A DNA stretch of 64,000 nt. Source: Eleginops maclovinus. Lineage: Eukaryota > Chordata > Actinopteri > Perciformes > Eleginopidae. The first letter of the stretch is position 1, and each line of letters starts with the position of its first letter. The stretch lies in contig NC_086352.1 of NCBI RefSeq assembly GCF_036324505.1, positions 30,584,312 to 30,648,311 of the forward strand, given 5' to 3'. The position numbers and the translations under genes are program-made. Below the pieces are notes generated by a model, which saw only the letters and a list, made by a program, of their open reading frames with translations, ran no database searches and was not told the DNA's origin. Below are positions 1-15,060 of the stretch, piece by piece.

Positions 1-878
1 TAAGGAGATGCAAAAACCCTGTTAATGTTGGGGAACAGGGCCTTTTGAAAAGTTAAATTTAGTAATAGGTTTCTAACCCAGAATAATAGATGTATTCCCA
101 CATATATTAGCAAACCAGAGCTCTAAATGAGTAAATACAATTACCATACTCAATACAAAATGTTGCTTTCTGTGTATTCGGGTTTATAATTGTTATTAAA
201 TATGCCACTTAAATTAAATAAAATACATTTTTCTTAGATTTTTTAAGAGGCAGTCCACATACTTTGCACATTAAGGTCAGCTCACTCATCATGGTGAGTA
301 GCACTCAGCCTCTTAAACAGTGTGTGTAATGTTCTGTGGCTGTGAAGGAGCTTCCCAAAGTCTGAATAAATAACCCTGATGATGTCCTCAGGCCTGGCCA
401 TGGAGAATACCAATCTATAAAGCCTGGGTTACACAGTGGGGGTGTACAGTTTGAGGGATTTGGGCATTTACCAGGCAGGGAGAGTTTAATGAAACAGGAC
501 ATTGAGTTGCATTATAGGACATGGAGAATATAGTGTTGTTGTTTTTTTCCAGTTTGACCCATATTATGGATTAAAAGTCAGAATATCTCAGTTTTCGCAC
601 AATAGATTTCGAACAATCCTCTGTAAATTAAGGCTTACAATAAAGATGTAATGTCTTGGAGAGCTGCAGGCAAATATGTATTTTTTCTGGAGGCTGATAA
701 ATCTGTGTTCAAATGAAATATCACAAATAGTTATATATTATTATGTGTAAGAATTAGCTAGGAATAGGTAAATTTAGGTTGTAGAGGTGGCAGCTTAATT
801 TTCTTTTAGTAACTGCAAAACATCAATATGAAGTCTAAATGTACAATTCCTTTGTGAGAATATTTATTGTTTAATGTA
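1..878. other. Noncoding, AT-rich, nothing recognised
   Basis: No credible coding exon, RNA gene or mobile element is visible. The short open frames here have no recognisable domain and are of chance length for AT-rich DNA. Confidence 0.5.
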
Positions 879-955
879 CTTTTTTATTTTATTTTTTATT
901 TTATTTTTTATTTTTATTTATTTTTATTTTATTTTTTATTTTATTTTTTATTTTA
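879..955. repeat. (TTTTA)n / T-rich pentanucleotide repeat
   Basis: A run of imperfect TTTTA and TTTTTTA units, almost purely T and A. It is simple-sequence DNA. The open frame through it is a low-complexity artefact rich in F, Y and L. Confidence 0.85.
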
Positions 956-1069
956 TAGCACAAGCCACATTTTCTATCAACAAATGTTTAAAATTATTAT
1001 TGTTTTATCTCCATTATATCATTGCAATAACTACAAATTATTAGACATTTATTATTAATACATATTAAG

Positions 1070-1260
<191 letters not shown>

Positions 1261-1261
<1 letters not shown>

Positions 1262-1288
1262 GTCTACATTATAATAATAATGTAGACT
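1261..1288. repeat. Perfect 12-bp-arm palindrome beside the AAT repeat
   Basis: AGTCTACATTAT is followed by a 4-bp AATA loop and then the exact reverse complement ATAATGTAGACT. It may be the end of a small palindromic element or simply a hairpin at the edge of the microsatellite. Confidence 0.7.
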
Positions 1289-4200
1289 TGATGATGATTT
1301 CTAAACAGTGGTTGAAATCTTCAGGCAAATCTGTTGGGCCTCCGTTGGTCAATAACTTCATATAATTCCATCATGGCAGAGTTGACAATAATACATCAGA
1401 GGCTCTCTTGGCAAATTATTTATTCCCATCTCAGTATGCATTAAATTCACGGTAACTGTTTGACAGAAGGCATAATTCAATTCTCTCTGCATAGAGAGCT
1501 CTTTAGTCATGAGTATACGGCCTCGGAATGGCAATGCGCCGGGCTACGTTATTATACCTATCAAGCACACTAATGATCTACCTCAGGGGCACAGGTACAG
1601 CTGAGTAATTTATGGGAGCTGGCAGAAATCTACAGGTTAATGCCCTCCATCACATGTCCACAGAGAAATAAACTGCGCGTGGCACACTGTGTGCACATGT
1701 CACTTTGCGCTACTCACTAAACAAAACCGAATCATGCCATTTTGCTTGATCGCCAATTCCGTTATGTTTCTTCTTTTAAATACCACTTGCCACTTGACAG
1801 AAACAATGACATGTTGATGGGGGCAGCGTGTTCCTGTCGCTTCTTTCTTCGTGTGAAGTGGAAGATCCGTTGTTGGGAGGTGTAGAAGCTATCACAATAA
1901 CCTCACCCCCCACTTCTTTCTCGTTAATTCTTCTCACCGGTTGAATGGACAAAATCCCAGGACAGATTGATACATCGTGCTACCAGAGTTACGTGAAGAG
2001 CCCCCCCCTCCCTTCCCTTATTCTGTCACCACCATTACCTTCCTTCCTCTTCCCCACCCTCCTCCCAATGAGCTGCCGAGGTGACAGGTCATAAATCCCT
2101 TCAGACATGGGCGTTTCGGAGGGTGGGTGAGAAAAGGGAGGGTTATGAGGATGGTGGCAGTGGCGGCGGAGGTGGAGGTGGGGAGGGCTGCAACACAAAC
2201 CTGAAGGAGATTTCTCCTCATGCATAGAAAGCTGTTTCCCCCTCACCGACAATGTCTCCCCGGGGATGGTACTGCCAACACGTTGCATGCAAAGCAGTCT
2301 CTCCCTCACTCTCAATCTCTTCCCCTCTCTGTGCAAATGGGGTACGGGTTGGGCGAACTTTGTGGCGCGGGATAAAAGGCAGGGGAGCTGCGTCTCACGA
2401 AATTCGCCACCCTCCCTATCATCCAGATGATCCTGAATGCCAATTACCCTCCCCAGCTCTGCAGGGAGTGGCCTGTCACTCAGGATTCGGCTGCTGTGTG
2501 TAGGGCATTGAGTGGCCAAGAGTTTACCGCTGGAGGAGTCAAAATCTACAATAAAGAACTGCTAAATGTGGGAAAAATCTATAACACACATGGAAACACA
2601 CACACATGCAGCTGGAAAGCCTGACATTGGAAGGGTTACATCACCAGGCCGAGGGAGAATTTGGCAGATTGCACTGTACAGCAAACCTTAAAATCAATAA
2701 AACAAGAACAACAAGTATCGAGTACGCTTACAAAATAGTGGTGTGGGTCAAACAACTAAAGGCACTCAAGGCCATTTGCATTAGTGAAAAACAAAGTGTG
2801 GCATCATTTGGATCCGCCCCAAAACCGCACTTCCACTCACTTTCATGGAAATTTGACCAGTTGTTTTACTGTGATCCATCTGATAGACAGGAAAAAATAA
2901 CAGAACAAAAAATGTAGAGAGGTAGCAAAGGAAGTTTTCCTGTAAGGTTATCGGGGAAATGTATTTAGACTACGCAACAAAGTAGGTTTCAGATCTGCTC
3001 TAAGGGGTCTCCAACCTATTAGACTGGTTGCTTGGATCAATCCAGAAACGGTGACAATGTGTCAATTTATGTTTTCTTAGATGCGAAATAAGTATTTTGC
3101 TATTACTACCAACACTGTTACCAATAGCCAATATCCACTTTGTATGTCAGATATGTCTAGAGTTGTAATGACCAGTGCTTCTGAGGTTCACCATACGCTA
3201 ATTACAATGGATTAATAAAGAGAACTGGACAAAGCATTGAAGCCGTTCATTCACATGAAAGCTGCTCAGTGGCACTTGAAGGCAAAGTAGCTTGACTCTT
3301 GAGTACAACAATACCTGGATCTTCCAAGTATCTTGCAGTGATTAGGCCCATAGAACATGCATACTTTTCCTTAAACCCGGCCTCCAGTTCAAGTCCGGTC
3401 TCAGCTCAGCCAAATTAAATTTGAGGGAAAATAAATTGGGGTTTGTGATTTTACAATATTTAGGACAGAATTATTTTGTTATTAAGTGCTCAGTGTTCTT
3501 ACTGGGTAGTTCATTTAGCTGTGAACATACAAAACGCTGATGCTTCTTTACCAAAGTCAGTCAATAACAAAAAGGCTTTTTGGGGCCTGATGTCATCAAG
3601 TGATTGGCTTGGAAGTTGTAGTGACACCATTTGGCCACTACGACAACATGCTAACCTGATATTTAAAACTTCATTAGACAGTTTAAGTAAAACGCTAAAG
3701 CGGTATTATTATATTGTCCTTTCCCCGTCTTGGCCTTTTCCACTGGGCTTCAGTCTAGCATTATATAATGTGTTCAATCAATATTGTCTCTATTTAAAGC
3801 AGTTCTGTTTCAGGGCTGGATGTAGACAGAAAAATACCAATTTACTGTTGGATTGACGAAGGTATTAACATAAAAAAGGAAAAATGTATTTGAAATGCAT
3901 ACATACAGTAATGTCCAAAGTGCTTTAATCACTATGCAACATGGTGTTATGGAATCTATGCATAATAAATCCACAAAATCATAAGGAGTGGAACTCTGAT
4001 CTTTCTCTGATCCGACTGAGCCATTGCGTTGACATTTCCCCACCTGAGCCTGTGTTAGTATGGCCCGCATTATCTTTCCATCAGTCTTCCAAACGCTTTT
4101 TTGATGATTCAAACAGCACTGCGCTATCGGTCATTCTTGTGAGCAAATGCTGCCCAGATCCCTCTATGTATTGCCATTTCTTCTTTATTGCCAGCCGGCT

Positions 4201-5774
4201 TATCCTGCACTGATGGAATTGTTAAAAAGAAGATATGAGCAGAATCTAGGAGGACCAGCCTTTGTCGAAGCATGCATTCCCATCAGATGAGAGCATGACG
4301 ATAAGAATCTGAGCAACGCCTGCAGGTCGTGTCTCTCTATGCATAATAATCTGCGGCTGTGGGGCTGAAAGAAAAACACTTTGAGACATGATAGAAGGCT
4401 GCTGTACGGGGGAGGTTCGCTGGTGAATATGTATAAGGTGTCTCTTTTTGTCAAAGCTGATTGATCAATGTTGCACAGCACTCTGCTTCAACAACAATAC
4501 GAATCAAGGTCTTGTTTGTAGTGTCTGGAGCTATTTACAGGTTGATAAGTATTCATGTGCGTGTATCCTTTTTTTCCAGGTCAGAAAATGCATATTCAAA
4601 GCCTAAAGCATAAACACTACATTATATTTCATTCCTTGTAATGACCAGTAGCACGTGTCTTGTTTAAATCCTATTATTAAGTGTTGACGTGTAACCTACC
4701 CCTAGGTAAGTAGACTTCTATGTAGATTTGGAACAGTGTAATAACCATAAACGAGATACACCCATAAACGTAATTTAAATATTACTAGCCAACATCAGAA
4801 GCATACACTCCCTATTTGTGAGCATTTAATGCATTTAATTGTTAATAATGTTAATTCAGGTACCAAATGAAGTGTTCCCTTTCAAATAATCTTGAACTTT
4901 GTTCAATTTCTCATGCAAAAAAAAAAAAAATGTTCCCAGTGCTTTGCTAAAAGTGGCTGTATTTTTAAGTAACTAGCTAAGAAAGTTTCCAGAGGGCCGG
5001 ACTTGGTGGAAAGAACGAAATCCGAGCCGTTTATCACAACTTTGCTGAACATTAAGCACTATGCAGCACACTCCCCCCTGTCGATTGTAACATATATCTC
5101 GGGCTTCTATTGGCTAGTGCTCCAAACTTCATGGCATTCACTTCAAATGTTAGCATGAAGCTAAATTGGCATTTATTCATCTTTTCCAATCAATTTCAAA
5201 CCATTATGTTTTTACAGTTGCCCAGAATGAACTCTGGCAATGAAAAGGGCTTTTGTTTTGTTTTGTTGAAGTGGCAGCTTGAATTTGGTAGTGTGAATGC
5301 ACCTAAAGGCCATCGTAGGCCCTCTTCACACTGGAAAAGAAAGGGGGTTATTTGTTGGCTGAAACATTGCTGCTTGAACTGAATGAATCCTTCACACTTC
5401 ACCTTTAAACCTGTCTGTATAGCTGGTTTAGACATGATACCGTTACAGTAAAGCTTAATTTAGTGGTGAGCTCTGCATTGACAAATGAACACCCTTTTGG
5501 AGTTGATTTAAATAAGCTTGTTTGCTACCAGTTTATGGACCCAGCAGTTAATGAGCAACCATTTTATTCATTTGAAATAAGACAAAGATTGTGGACTGGT
5601 AGCTAGAGAAGTGTCAGTTCACCCCCTGGGCACTGCGAAGGTTTCCCTTGTGCCAGACACCGATACCCAAACTGCTCCCTGGCTCCAATTTGCTCTGACA
5701 CCTTTTCATTACTGCATAGATCCTGTGTTCATGTGTATTTCCACCTATGTGTGTAGTATTAAATAAACTAAGTG
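1289..5774. other. Noncoding desert, with a GC-richer block at about 1,980-2,480
   Basis: No gene is supported. The stretch 1,420-1,800 has complex, non-repetitive sequence. The stretch 1,980-2,480 is GC-rich and purine/pyrimidine-skewed, and holds an open minus-strand frame of 176 codons whose product (rich in R, P, H and S, with no domain) looks like a composition artefact. A TATA-like GATAAAAGG lies at about 2,370. None of this is enough to call a promoter or an exon. Confidence 0.4.
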
Positions 5775-5827
5775 AAAAACTGAATTTCCCCTTGGGGATT
5801 AATAAAAGTATGTCTTTCTTTCTTTTC
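5775..5827 (+). mobile_element. 3' tail of a LINE-type retroposon (fragment)
   Basis: The sequence GAATTTCCCCTTGGGGATTA followed by ATAAAAGTATG and a pyrimidine run resembles the common 3' end of fish LINEs and the SINEs that use them (a short stem, then ATAAAG and a TATC-like tail). Only the tail is present, as in a 5'-truncated insertion. The family assignment is from memory. Confidence 0.5.
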
Positions 5828-7419
<1,592 letters not shown>

Positions 7420-7881
7420 TGTTGGGTTTTCCCCCTTGTAGTGTGTTGTATAGTTTTTAGTGCCTGTTAATGGTTTGCAAAGATTAAAATATCAGATTTT
7501 CCTGCAGAGGGAGTTTCTCTCCCATACACTCCCTCCCCTGCCAACAACGCCTCTATGGACTTCTTTATTAATTTCCGTAACATAGTTACATCACAAATGT
7601 GACATGTTAAAAACACGCTTCAACTGGTTTACATCACATTGTACATAATAGTCTAAGGGGCAGGACATCTCTAAGTGGTTTATCAATCACAGCACATCCA
7701 GTCAGCTAACTAATCAGGGCAGAATGGCCTCTGGTTTCAGGCAGAGGGTGAAAAGATGTGCTGCAGCTCAAGCAGTATGAGAAAAATAAAGAGCTTTTTG
7801 AACATTAAAGCATGGAGACATGTTGCGAAGAGGCACTTAATATAATAATGAACCTGAACATGAGCATAATGTCTTCTTTAA
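7420..7881 (+). mobile_element. Dispersed MITE-like repeat, copy 1
   Basis: This block shares near-identical stretches with 38,767-39,190 (same strand) and 14,751-15,060 (opposite strand). The best-conserved core reads GAGGGTGAAAAGA, then GCAGTATGAGAAAAATAAA, then AGCTTTTTGAACATTAAAGC. The right end (GAGCATAATGTCTTCTTTAA) resembles the TTAA-plus-TATTATGC ends of the other copies, read inverted. There is no coding capacity, so it is a non-autonomous DNA transposon. The left border is decayed and approximate. Confidence 0.6.
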
Positions 7882-10800
7882 GTTGTTCTTTAATATTCAG
7901 CGGGATTGATCATACAAACCAATTTTATAAACAGCAAGAATTTGAACCTTAAACGACTACATTTGCACAACTGCCATATTGTACAGTCTTGATGCTAATC
8001 ACTTGAGCGAAAGCAGTACTAAGTATCCGAAATGCAGGAATAATAAATCGACTAAATATATTTGCTGTGTCAAGCAATCAAATTTGACTCATTCCTAGAG
8101 TGCTGAATCATTAATATATTATAGCGAAATATCACAAACATTGCTTGAGTATGCCAGCTAATATACTCCATCCACACCTTAGAGACTCCAGCCTGAAACA
8201 CACATGTTGGACAGCACCAGCCAACCTGTCTATGTAAACACATGAATGCATGTGGCAATGAGCATTTTGTCAAGCAGTTTATTCTGTTCCTTCCACATCA
8301 GGGCGCCGTGTGCCGCGAGGCGACTTGCTGCAGGCGAGGAAGGCGAGCGCCGGCTGGTCCTATGTGCTTTTTTAACATGGCACGCAGGTTAATATGATCG
8401 TCCCCTGCCTTATCTAATGTGACGAGGGGCCTTTCTTGGCCGTGCCACAAAGCTGCTTTGAAGCATCTGTCAATGCCCTCCCCTGGATAAATGTCATGTG
8501 GGGAATATCTCAGGTGGCAGCTGTGCCATTGCAATGGTGACGGCAGGAAGCCAGAAAACAGCCGAAAGCCTTACACTCTGACAACAGTGGAGGTTTTTTA
8601 TTTCCCAAACTCTTGTTCTTCTTGTAGAACAATCTGCAAGGTCACAATCATCAGAGTAACAACAAATAAAAAGGATTGTTTGTTGCTTTTTCCTGGCATT
8701 TATTGCATTTGCTTATTATCTGGGAATAAAAAGATGTGTCTGCCAAGCAAGACGCTTTGCCATTTACCTTCCAAAAATCCTTTAAAAAGCACTTCAAGCA
8801 ACCAAGCATCTACCTCTCAAGTCTTCTCTCAGAGGCTGTTTCATTCACAGGTCTATTCACATAATGTCCTTTTAAATTGTGATAACCGTTGTTACCCCCA
8901 TGATACCAATGGCTGGCAAGCCTTTTGTGGCATTGAGGCTCTCTCAGCATTACATTCTCATTGTAATCTTTGTTACCTGCCATAAAACTGAGGTGGAGAA
9001 ATAGAGAAAACCTTGAGATTATAATCTGATTGTCTTGCTGCTTAATCCAAAGAGACTTGGCCACATTCACTCAGAGGACTTTCAATTCTGCTCTCTTTAA
9101 ATAACTCAACAAAAGGAGTACATCATTCGTATCCTGAGACCTGAATTATACACTTTCCCCTTAACAAAGGAATACAGCGTCACTTGAAAATGATTCGGTA
9201 TTTAGCGTTAATGTGGCCATGGCTCCAATTAAATCATCATCCTTGTGAATAGAACATCCAGGTCATTGTAAGAGTTTACTCAATCAGCAATTTCCCTTCT
9301 CCCCTTTTCTTCATAGAGGATGAGGATAAGTCAGGTTACTTTAACTAAATAGATTATTTTTTAATATCTCTGTCCATTTTCCTGACAGCTGTTCCATGTA
9401 ATCAACCTCACACTTAACAAATGAAAGACTGTTGATCCAAGGAGAAACGTGCCGAGTACAAGCTATAGCATTCCCGGGTACAACTCAGTCTCGTAAAATA
9501 TTGTGTTAGCTTTTGCACCCAAAAGACGCGTGCTATTAGCATTGCTTAAGGAAATCACCTATATAATGGCAGGTTTTTTGCAAGGAAGACAAGCAAGATA
9601 ATTGTAGGGTGGTACTTCTTTGTGGTCAGTGGTCCTCGAGAAAATACCGGAAAGTCAAGTGATGAACCCGTTTCTGGTTTTCTTCAGTAAATTCAATCTG
9701 TTTCCTGTTTATGGAGTTTTCTTTTCCGTCCGGACATTTTGTTTTGTATATATGTTATAGTGATCTACAAGTCATTCAATTTATGTATTTTTTAATAGGT
9801 TAACTGCTGGGTTGTATGTTTTTGGTCACTTAGTATTCAGTAAAGCTTCGGCTGTTTTTATCAGTTCAGTTGTGGTGAATGTCATCGCTTATTTCTCAGA
9901 CTTCAGCTGATCCGGAGGAAACCTGATAACTAGTTCCCCACCATATACAAATAAAAGTAATATTTTCATGGAAAACAATCTCTGCCTACAACTATTAAAA
10001 AATACCTGTTAATAAGGCATTTTGTTAACAGGTTAAATAAAATATACTCAAATAACAAAATAAATCCTGGTGGAGTGAGGCCCTTCGAGTAGCACTAAAA
10101 TATTGCCTAACTCAGGTAATCTAGGGTCTCTCTGCAACTCACTCCATTAAGGTTTTGCATTTTTCAAAATAACCCTGAATTTGAAAAGTTAGGCCAGCAA
10201 AGGAGTCTGAGGAGGGAATGAAGTTATCTACATCTTTTAATCCCTAAAGAAAGATGTCACATTCTGATTGGCTGAGAGGTGAAACACATCAAGCTGCTCT
10301 TAATTCTTAATTAGTGGCCGGTCCCAACACCCTGCACAATAGGCGATCTGAATAACCTGCAATCAACTCAAAGAAACAGGGACATTGAGGAAAATGACCT
10401 GGACAAAGGGTATACAAATACCAAAGGATGTGGCATTGCTTTATCCATAGTCTCTCCAAAAATTAAAATCATTCTGTCAAGTCCAACAATTATTTTTCTT
10501 GTGATTTATGTGAGCATGATACATTAGTTATTAACAAATCAAATATTTATAACAGTGGTATTTACTAGAGATTCAGATTTCTTTATGTTCCATAAAAGAG
10601 AAATGCATTTTGGCACCAGCAAATAAAGCAACACTCACTATACACAGCAGAATATCCACTGCACACACGATATATAAGAAATCTTTAAGTGGGAGTCCTA
10701 ACTAAAGTGGATTGTTGTTCTTTTTGAGGGGTGTATTAATAAAAAAAACATGACAAGTGCAACCATTCAGCACTCTTCAGCACAAGGCCTATCTTCCATT

Positions 10801-12695
10801 TTCATACGTGAAGCAAATGAGTGCAGTTGCTGTTTGTCATGGATTGGGTTGTTTTGTTTCACAGAGGCAGTGATGGTTCTTACTGATGTCCAGTGGACTA
10901 CAGTCAAGGCAATGCATGTAGTTTGTGTTATTTCCTCTGCTGTTTTTGCCTTTTAACTGCCATGCGATTAACGGTAAACATCGGCCCTGGATTTACAGGA
11001 AGTAGTTTGGATCAAAATTAGTAATGTGACTAATTTGTGTTTTTTTTTTCTTAACACTAGAGGTTTCCAGATGTATCCCTAGCGTTAACGTTCAAAACTC
11101 TAGCTTAACTCTAAAATTCTGAGTATATATAAGTAAAAATAGCAAAATAAAATCATGCATGACTCTCCCAACTGTCCCTCTGTCGGAACAAATTTGTGAA
11201 GCGCCAAATGATCCATCCTTAGGGAAGGATACAACATCTTTCATGGATGAGGGAAGGAGATTTAGACTAACACTGTCAAAAACTATATTTGCACTGCACA
11301 TTGCAACTGCAGTTTCCAAAAACTCCAAAACAAGTAGATCAGATTGGACAGTTTGAGACAATAACCGGTAAAAATAATGCAGTCTTGCATTGGGCCTCCA
11401 TTAAAACAATGAATACAGAGCAGCGGTTCAAGCAGAGAGCAGTTTAATGATTTCAGCTCAGTGTGAATGTGAATCGCTGTTGTTCTACTTATCCAGCAAG
11501 GATGGAGAAGCCTTTCCACTTCAGTAAAGACTTGGATAATTGGAGTTTTGTATTAAGATTGACACCAGATGAAAGTTGGTTATTAACACAGGGTGAAGCG
11601 TGGCAGATTGTTTATTAGAATCCTGTCACTATTTACAACCCAAAACGGCATTGCATTGACATTGAGAGTTCAATTGAAAGTGAGGTATCAAATTGATATT
11701 CTAGCAGAGGCGGGTTTCATCGGCCGACTTTGTTTCCTCGTTGCTTCTTAGTTGACTTACTCAAACTCAAAGTGCACAATAAATACTGTGTGTCCACTTT
11801 CAACAGCAAATTGCTATGATTTACCACAACAGAGTTGGCTGTGTTATAGATTTTCTGGGGGAAAAAAAGTTCTTTATTGTAGAGAAATATGCATTATAGC
11901 CTTTGTTATTTAAATGCAATCAAGGAGGGGGAAAGAGATGAATCATCTGCAGACACAAACACACTGTAATGACATTTAAAGTAAGATGAAGTTAAATTAT
12001 GCTGTAGATTGAAAACTGACGTTAAAAACAGTTAAGATATCAATTTAGTTCTGCCTTTAACAGAACATTTAATATTTGAGATATTGCAAGCAGAAAGTCA
12101 ACTGAAGAAATAAGACAATATATGTTATACATTTGCTTCTTTTTATTTTAATATGCCATATTACAGATGATGCTTGAGTCAATTGAAATAAACCACATTT
12201 AAGAAATAAAAATGAATATTTTTCCTTTATTGAATATGTTTCATTTGAGATGTTGCAGTCTCTGGGATAGGAGACTTCATTGCGATTAAACAGTTTTAAC
12301 AGTAAAAGGGGAAATGCAATGAAAGCAATTAGTGTTTCGATGTCCAAAGTTGTCAGGTTTACCAATACCTCTATTCATTTTTTGTAGATTTAAGTAACTG
12401 TTGTATGCATGTTCCTGTGTGGTAATTTGTATAATATATTAATGTGAGTAGTGTTAAAATAAATAGTGTTTTTCTTCAATGAATAAATGGGGCGAAGCCT
12501 GCGAGCTAGTTCAGGCAGTCAACTTGAGCACCAATGATACATTCGCACATAACGCCCCTCGTCACTCTTGCAACCAACCAAACATATTCTCGTAAATCTG
12601 GCGCTCTATTTAAGCTGTTGGATCTACATACCTCTGCCTCGCTAATGCAGCTGCTGCTACTACTGCTGTCTCCACGCTGCTAATGTGTTCACCTC
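7882..12695. other. Noncoding desert
   Basis: No coding gene supported. The part at 8,280-9,080 has complex, non-repetitive sequence of the kind often conserved near developmental genes, but conservation cannot be tested here. The remainder is AT-rich with no recognised element. Confidence 0.4.
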
Positions 12696-12718
12696 GCTGC
12701 TGCTGCTGCTGCTGCTGC
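12696..12718. repeat. (GCT)7 trinucleotide repeat
   Basis: A short pure GCT run inside a CTGCTGCTACTACTGCTG-like neighbourhood. No open exon surrounds it. Confidence 0.9.
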
Positions 12719-14750
12719 GTTCACGTTGGCGATGCCCCATTTTATCTAAAACAACCTATTGTTTGAAAACTCTTTCTGCTATAAACATGCTTTATCTGCT
12801 TTATCATGCTTTTTTCTAGTATGCTGCAGATTAGAGGAGGATAACAAGGCATACTGTACATCCACACGGATTGGCTGTTTTAAGGCAGGGTGAAGGTTAT
12901 TTATATTTGTTCATGTCCATGCATACCTGTGTGCACCATGGGGGCATATATATGCTGCTACAGTGCGTGAGCATATGCATGTGAAAAGTGTCTTGATCCA
13001 AACTTTTTCCCTTTTCTCTTTCAGCTCTGGCTTGCCCAACTCAGGATCTGAGGCGTAGCTCGAAGAAGTCCTTGGTGTGGGGTGCTTTGTTTGTGTGTGT
13101 GTGGGAGGCAGGTGGTGTCTAGCTTAGTTTGGCTGCTTGACCCTTTCAGTAAGTCAACACTCAACAATCTGCCATAGGTAAGCCGTGTCTGAACCTCTTA
13201 CATATTATTATATTTAACCTCTAACTATTTCTTTCACACACAAACACACTCAAAGAATTGTCATGGATGTTGCAGAGTAGAATTATATTCGACCGCATAT
13301 AATCATTTGATGTGTTGTATTTTGCCCTGTTAAGCTTTGCAACATCTCGATTTTGGCCAAGCAGACTCCGTTTCTAGCAACGGATGATGACATTTTGCCT
13401 TACGCTTTGGCTGAGCCAACCTGAAATTCGCTTATCGATTATTCCATACAATAACGATGTGCAAAAAAATGTAATGATCTGCACCTCGTTCACTCCCTCC
13501 CTTTTTCCCTACTTCAAAATGTATAGCCTGATTCCCTCTGACGACTGGTGAATAGAAATGGGAGCAGTGCTAAATTATGCACAATGGGGATATCTACTTT
13601 CCTGTTTTCTCACAAGATAACGGCTTGTTGTTCCATCCTTTGTTATGGACGGTGCGTGCCCATGGGATGATTAGCAGAACAAAGGATGGGAGAAAGCAAA
13701 CCTGCTGGTAGTTCAAAACAAGTTCTCCAAGCCTTTGAAGATGCATATTTACTTCGGGCAAAAGTATGTTTTGGAAAATGAGACGTGCATGCTATCGGAC
13801 ATCCATTTACTTTCGTACATTTGCGGCAAAGTAATAACCTCGACCTTTGACCAGTTCTGATCCAGAGCTTCCTGGTGTCAGGAACGTGCAATCAAGGACG
13901 CTCTTGAAAGGGAACAGATAGTGCGTGCCCTCAAGGTGAAGGTTATGAGAGCGCTGTTTAGCAAAGATATTTGATCCATTATACATTGTTTGTGTCTACA
14001 GCTGGTACAACGAGAATGATAAATATTGTATTAGCCGAGGGACCTACATCTCCGTCTCCCAGACAAGTTCATAACATTCTCGGCAGGGAAGGGAGGGACC
14101 TCCTGTGGCTTTTTTCCAATCCTCTTCTGTTCTTTCCCCTCCTGCTCTTTGAGATCAGGTGCAGAAAAGACTCCCTACAACATGCAACATGTGCACCCCG
14201 ACTAGGCGATCGTTGCATTTTTTATTTGAACAATGAGCAACCGGAACACCAGCATCAGCAGCCTGTTAAAAATGGTGATAACTTTGTCACAAATCAGACT
14301 GCTGTAGCTTCCTGTTGTCTCTAAATCCCACGGCCTCTGTTGGCTGTGTTGCAACGTGGTTTGTGAACTTTATGTTGGCAATTAACTGTACAAGTGTTGT
14401 ACTTCAAAGGGGTTCATATCTTCTGGTATCTCAATGTTTCTTTTTAAAGAAAGTTCTGTGATGAAATATTTGCAACTAAAGGTTCATAAGCTTACTTGCT
14501 TTACCTTCCAGATATAATCTGGTTCAGCGAATGGAATCTGCTCAGATGTAAAACATGACAATGAGCAGATAAAATATTAAGGAGTCAGAAGTCAATATTT
14601 GGTAGTCTGCATGAATGTAGTTGTGGTCAAATAGTTGTTTTTTGGCTTATTGAGGGTTCCAAACAGAGTGAAATGACTCGTAAATACTGGCAGCCATAAT
14701 AAGAGCTAAGAGTTTTCTGACCATTTTTATAAATCATATCCTATATTTAA
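12719..14750. other. Noncoding; possible noncoding exon signals near 13.0-13.2 kb
   Basis: A good acceptor-like tract (CCCTTTTCTCTTTCAG) ends at 13,024, and donor-like GTAAGT and GTAAGC sites start at 13,148 and 13,178. All three frames between them contain stops, so any exon would be untranslated. Nothing else is recognised in this stretch. Confidence 0.35.
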
Positions 14751-15060
14751 CACTTTATTATGATGCTCAAAAACTGCATGTGTTTTTAGCATTAAAGAAA
14801 TTCGACTTGGTCATAGAAAAGGCTGGCACAAATCTGCACAAATTTACTAATTCATATTTGTATTTTGAGCCTCCAATGTGACATGTTTTCATGCTTGAAT
14901 GTTCAAAAAGGTCTTTATTTTTCTCATACTGCCTGAGCTGCAGCACCTCTTTTCACCCTATTTCAGAAACCAGAGCATTTGCAGGCCATTTACATGCACT
15001 AAAACCTATACAACACACTACAGCAAATTGGAAAACCAAATCTAGCATAATAGGCCCTCT
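14751..15060 (-). mobile_element. Dispersed MITE-like repeat, copy 2 (short form, TTAA-flanked)
   Basis: The reverse complement carries the same core as the copy at 7.4-7.9 kb (GGGTGAAAAGAGGTGCTGCAG, then GCAGTATGAGAAAAATAAA), but lacks about 280 bp of its interior. TTAA flanks both ends (14,747-14,750 and 15,061-15,064). The ends are imperfect inverted repeats around TATTATGC. A TTAA target suggests a Kolobok- or piggyBac-mobilised non-autonomous element; which of the two is inference. Confidence 0.6.

Noticed and set aside
867..1058. Open frame rich in F, Y and L resembling a membrane peptide
   Set aside because: It is a translation of the T-rich pentanucleotide repeat, with no gene context.
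1989..2519. 176-codon minus-strand open frame
   Set aside because: No domain, biased composition from a GC-rich, purine-skewed block, and overlapping open frames in other phases.
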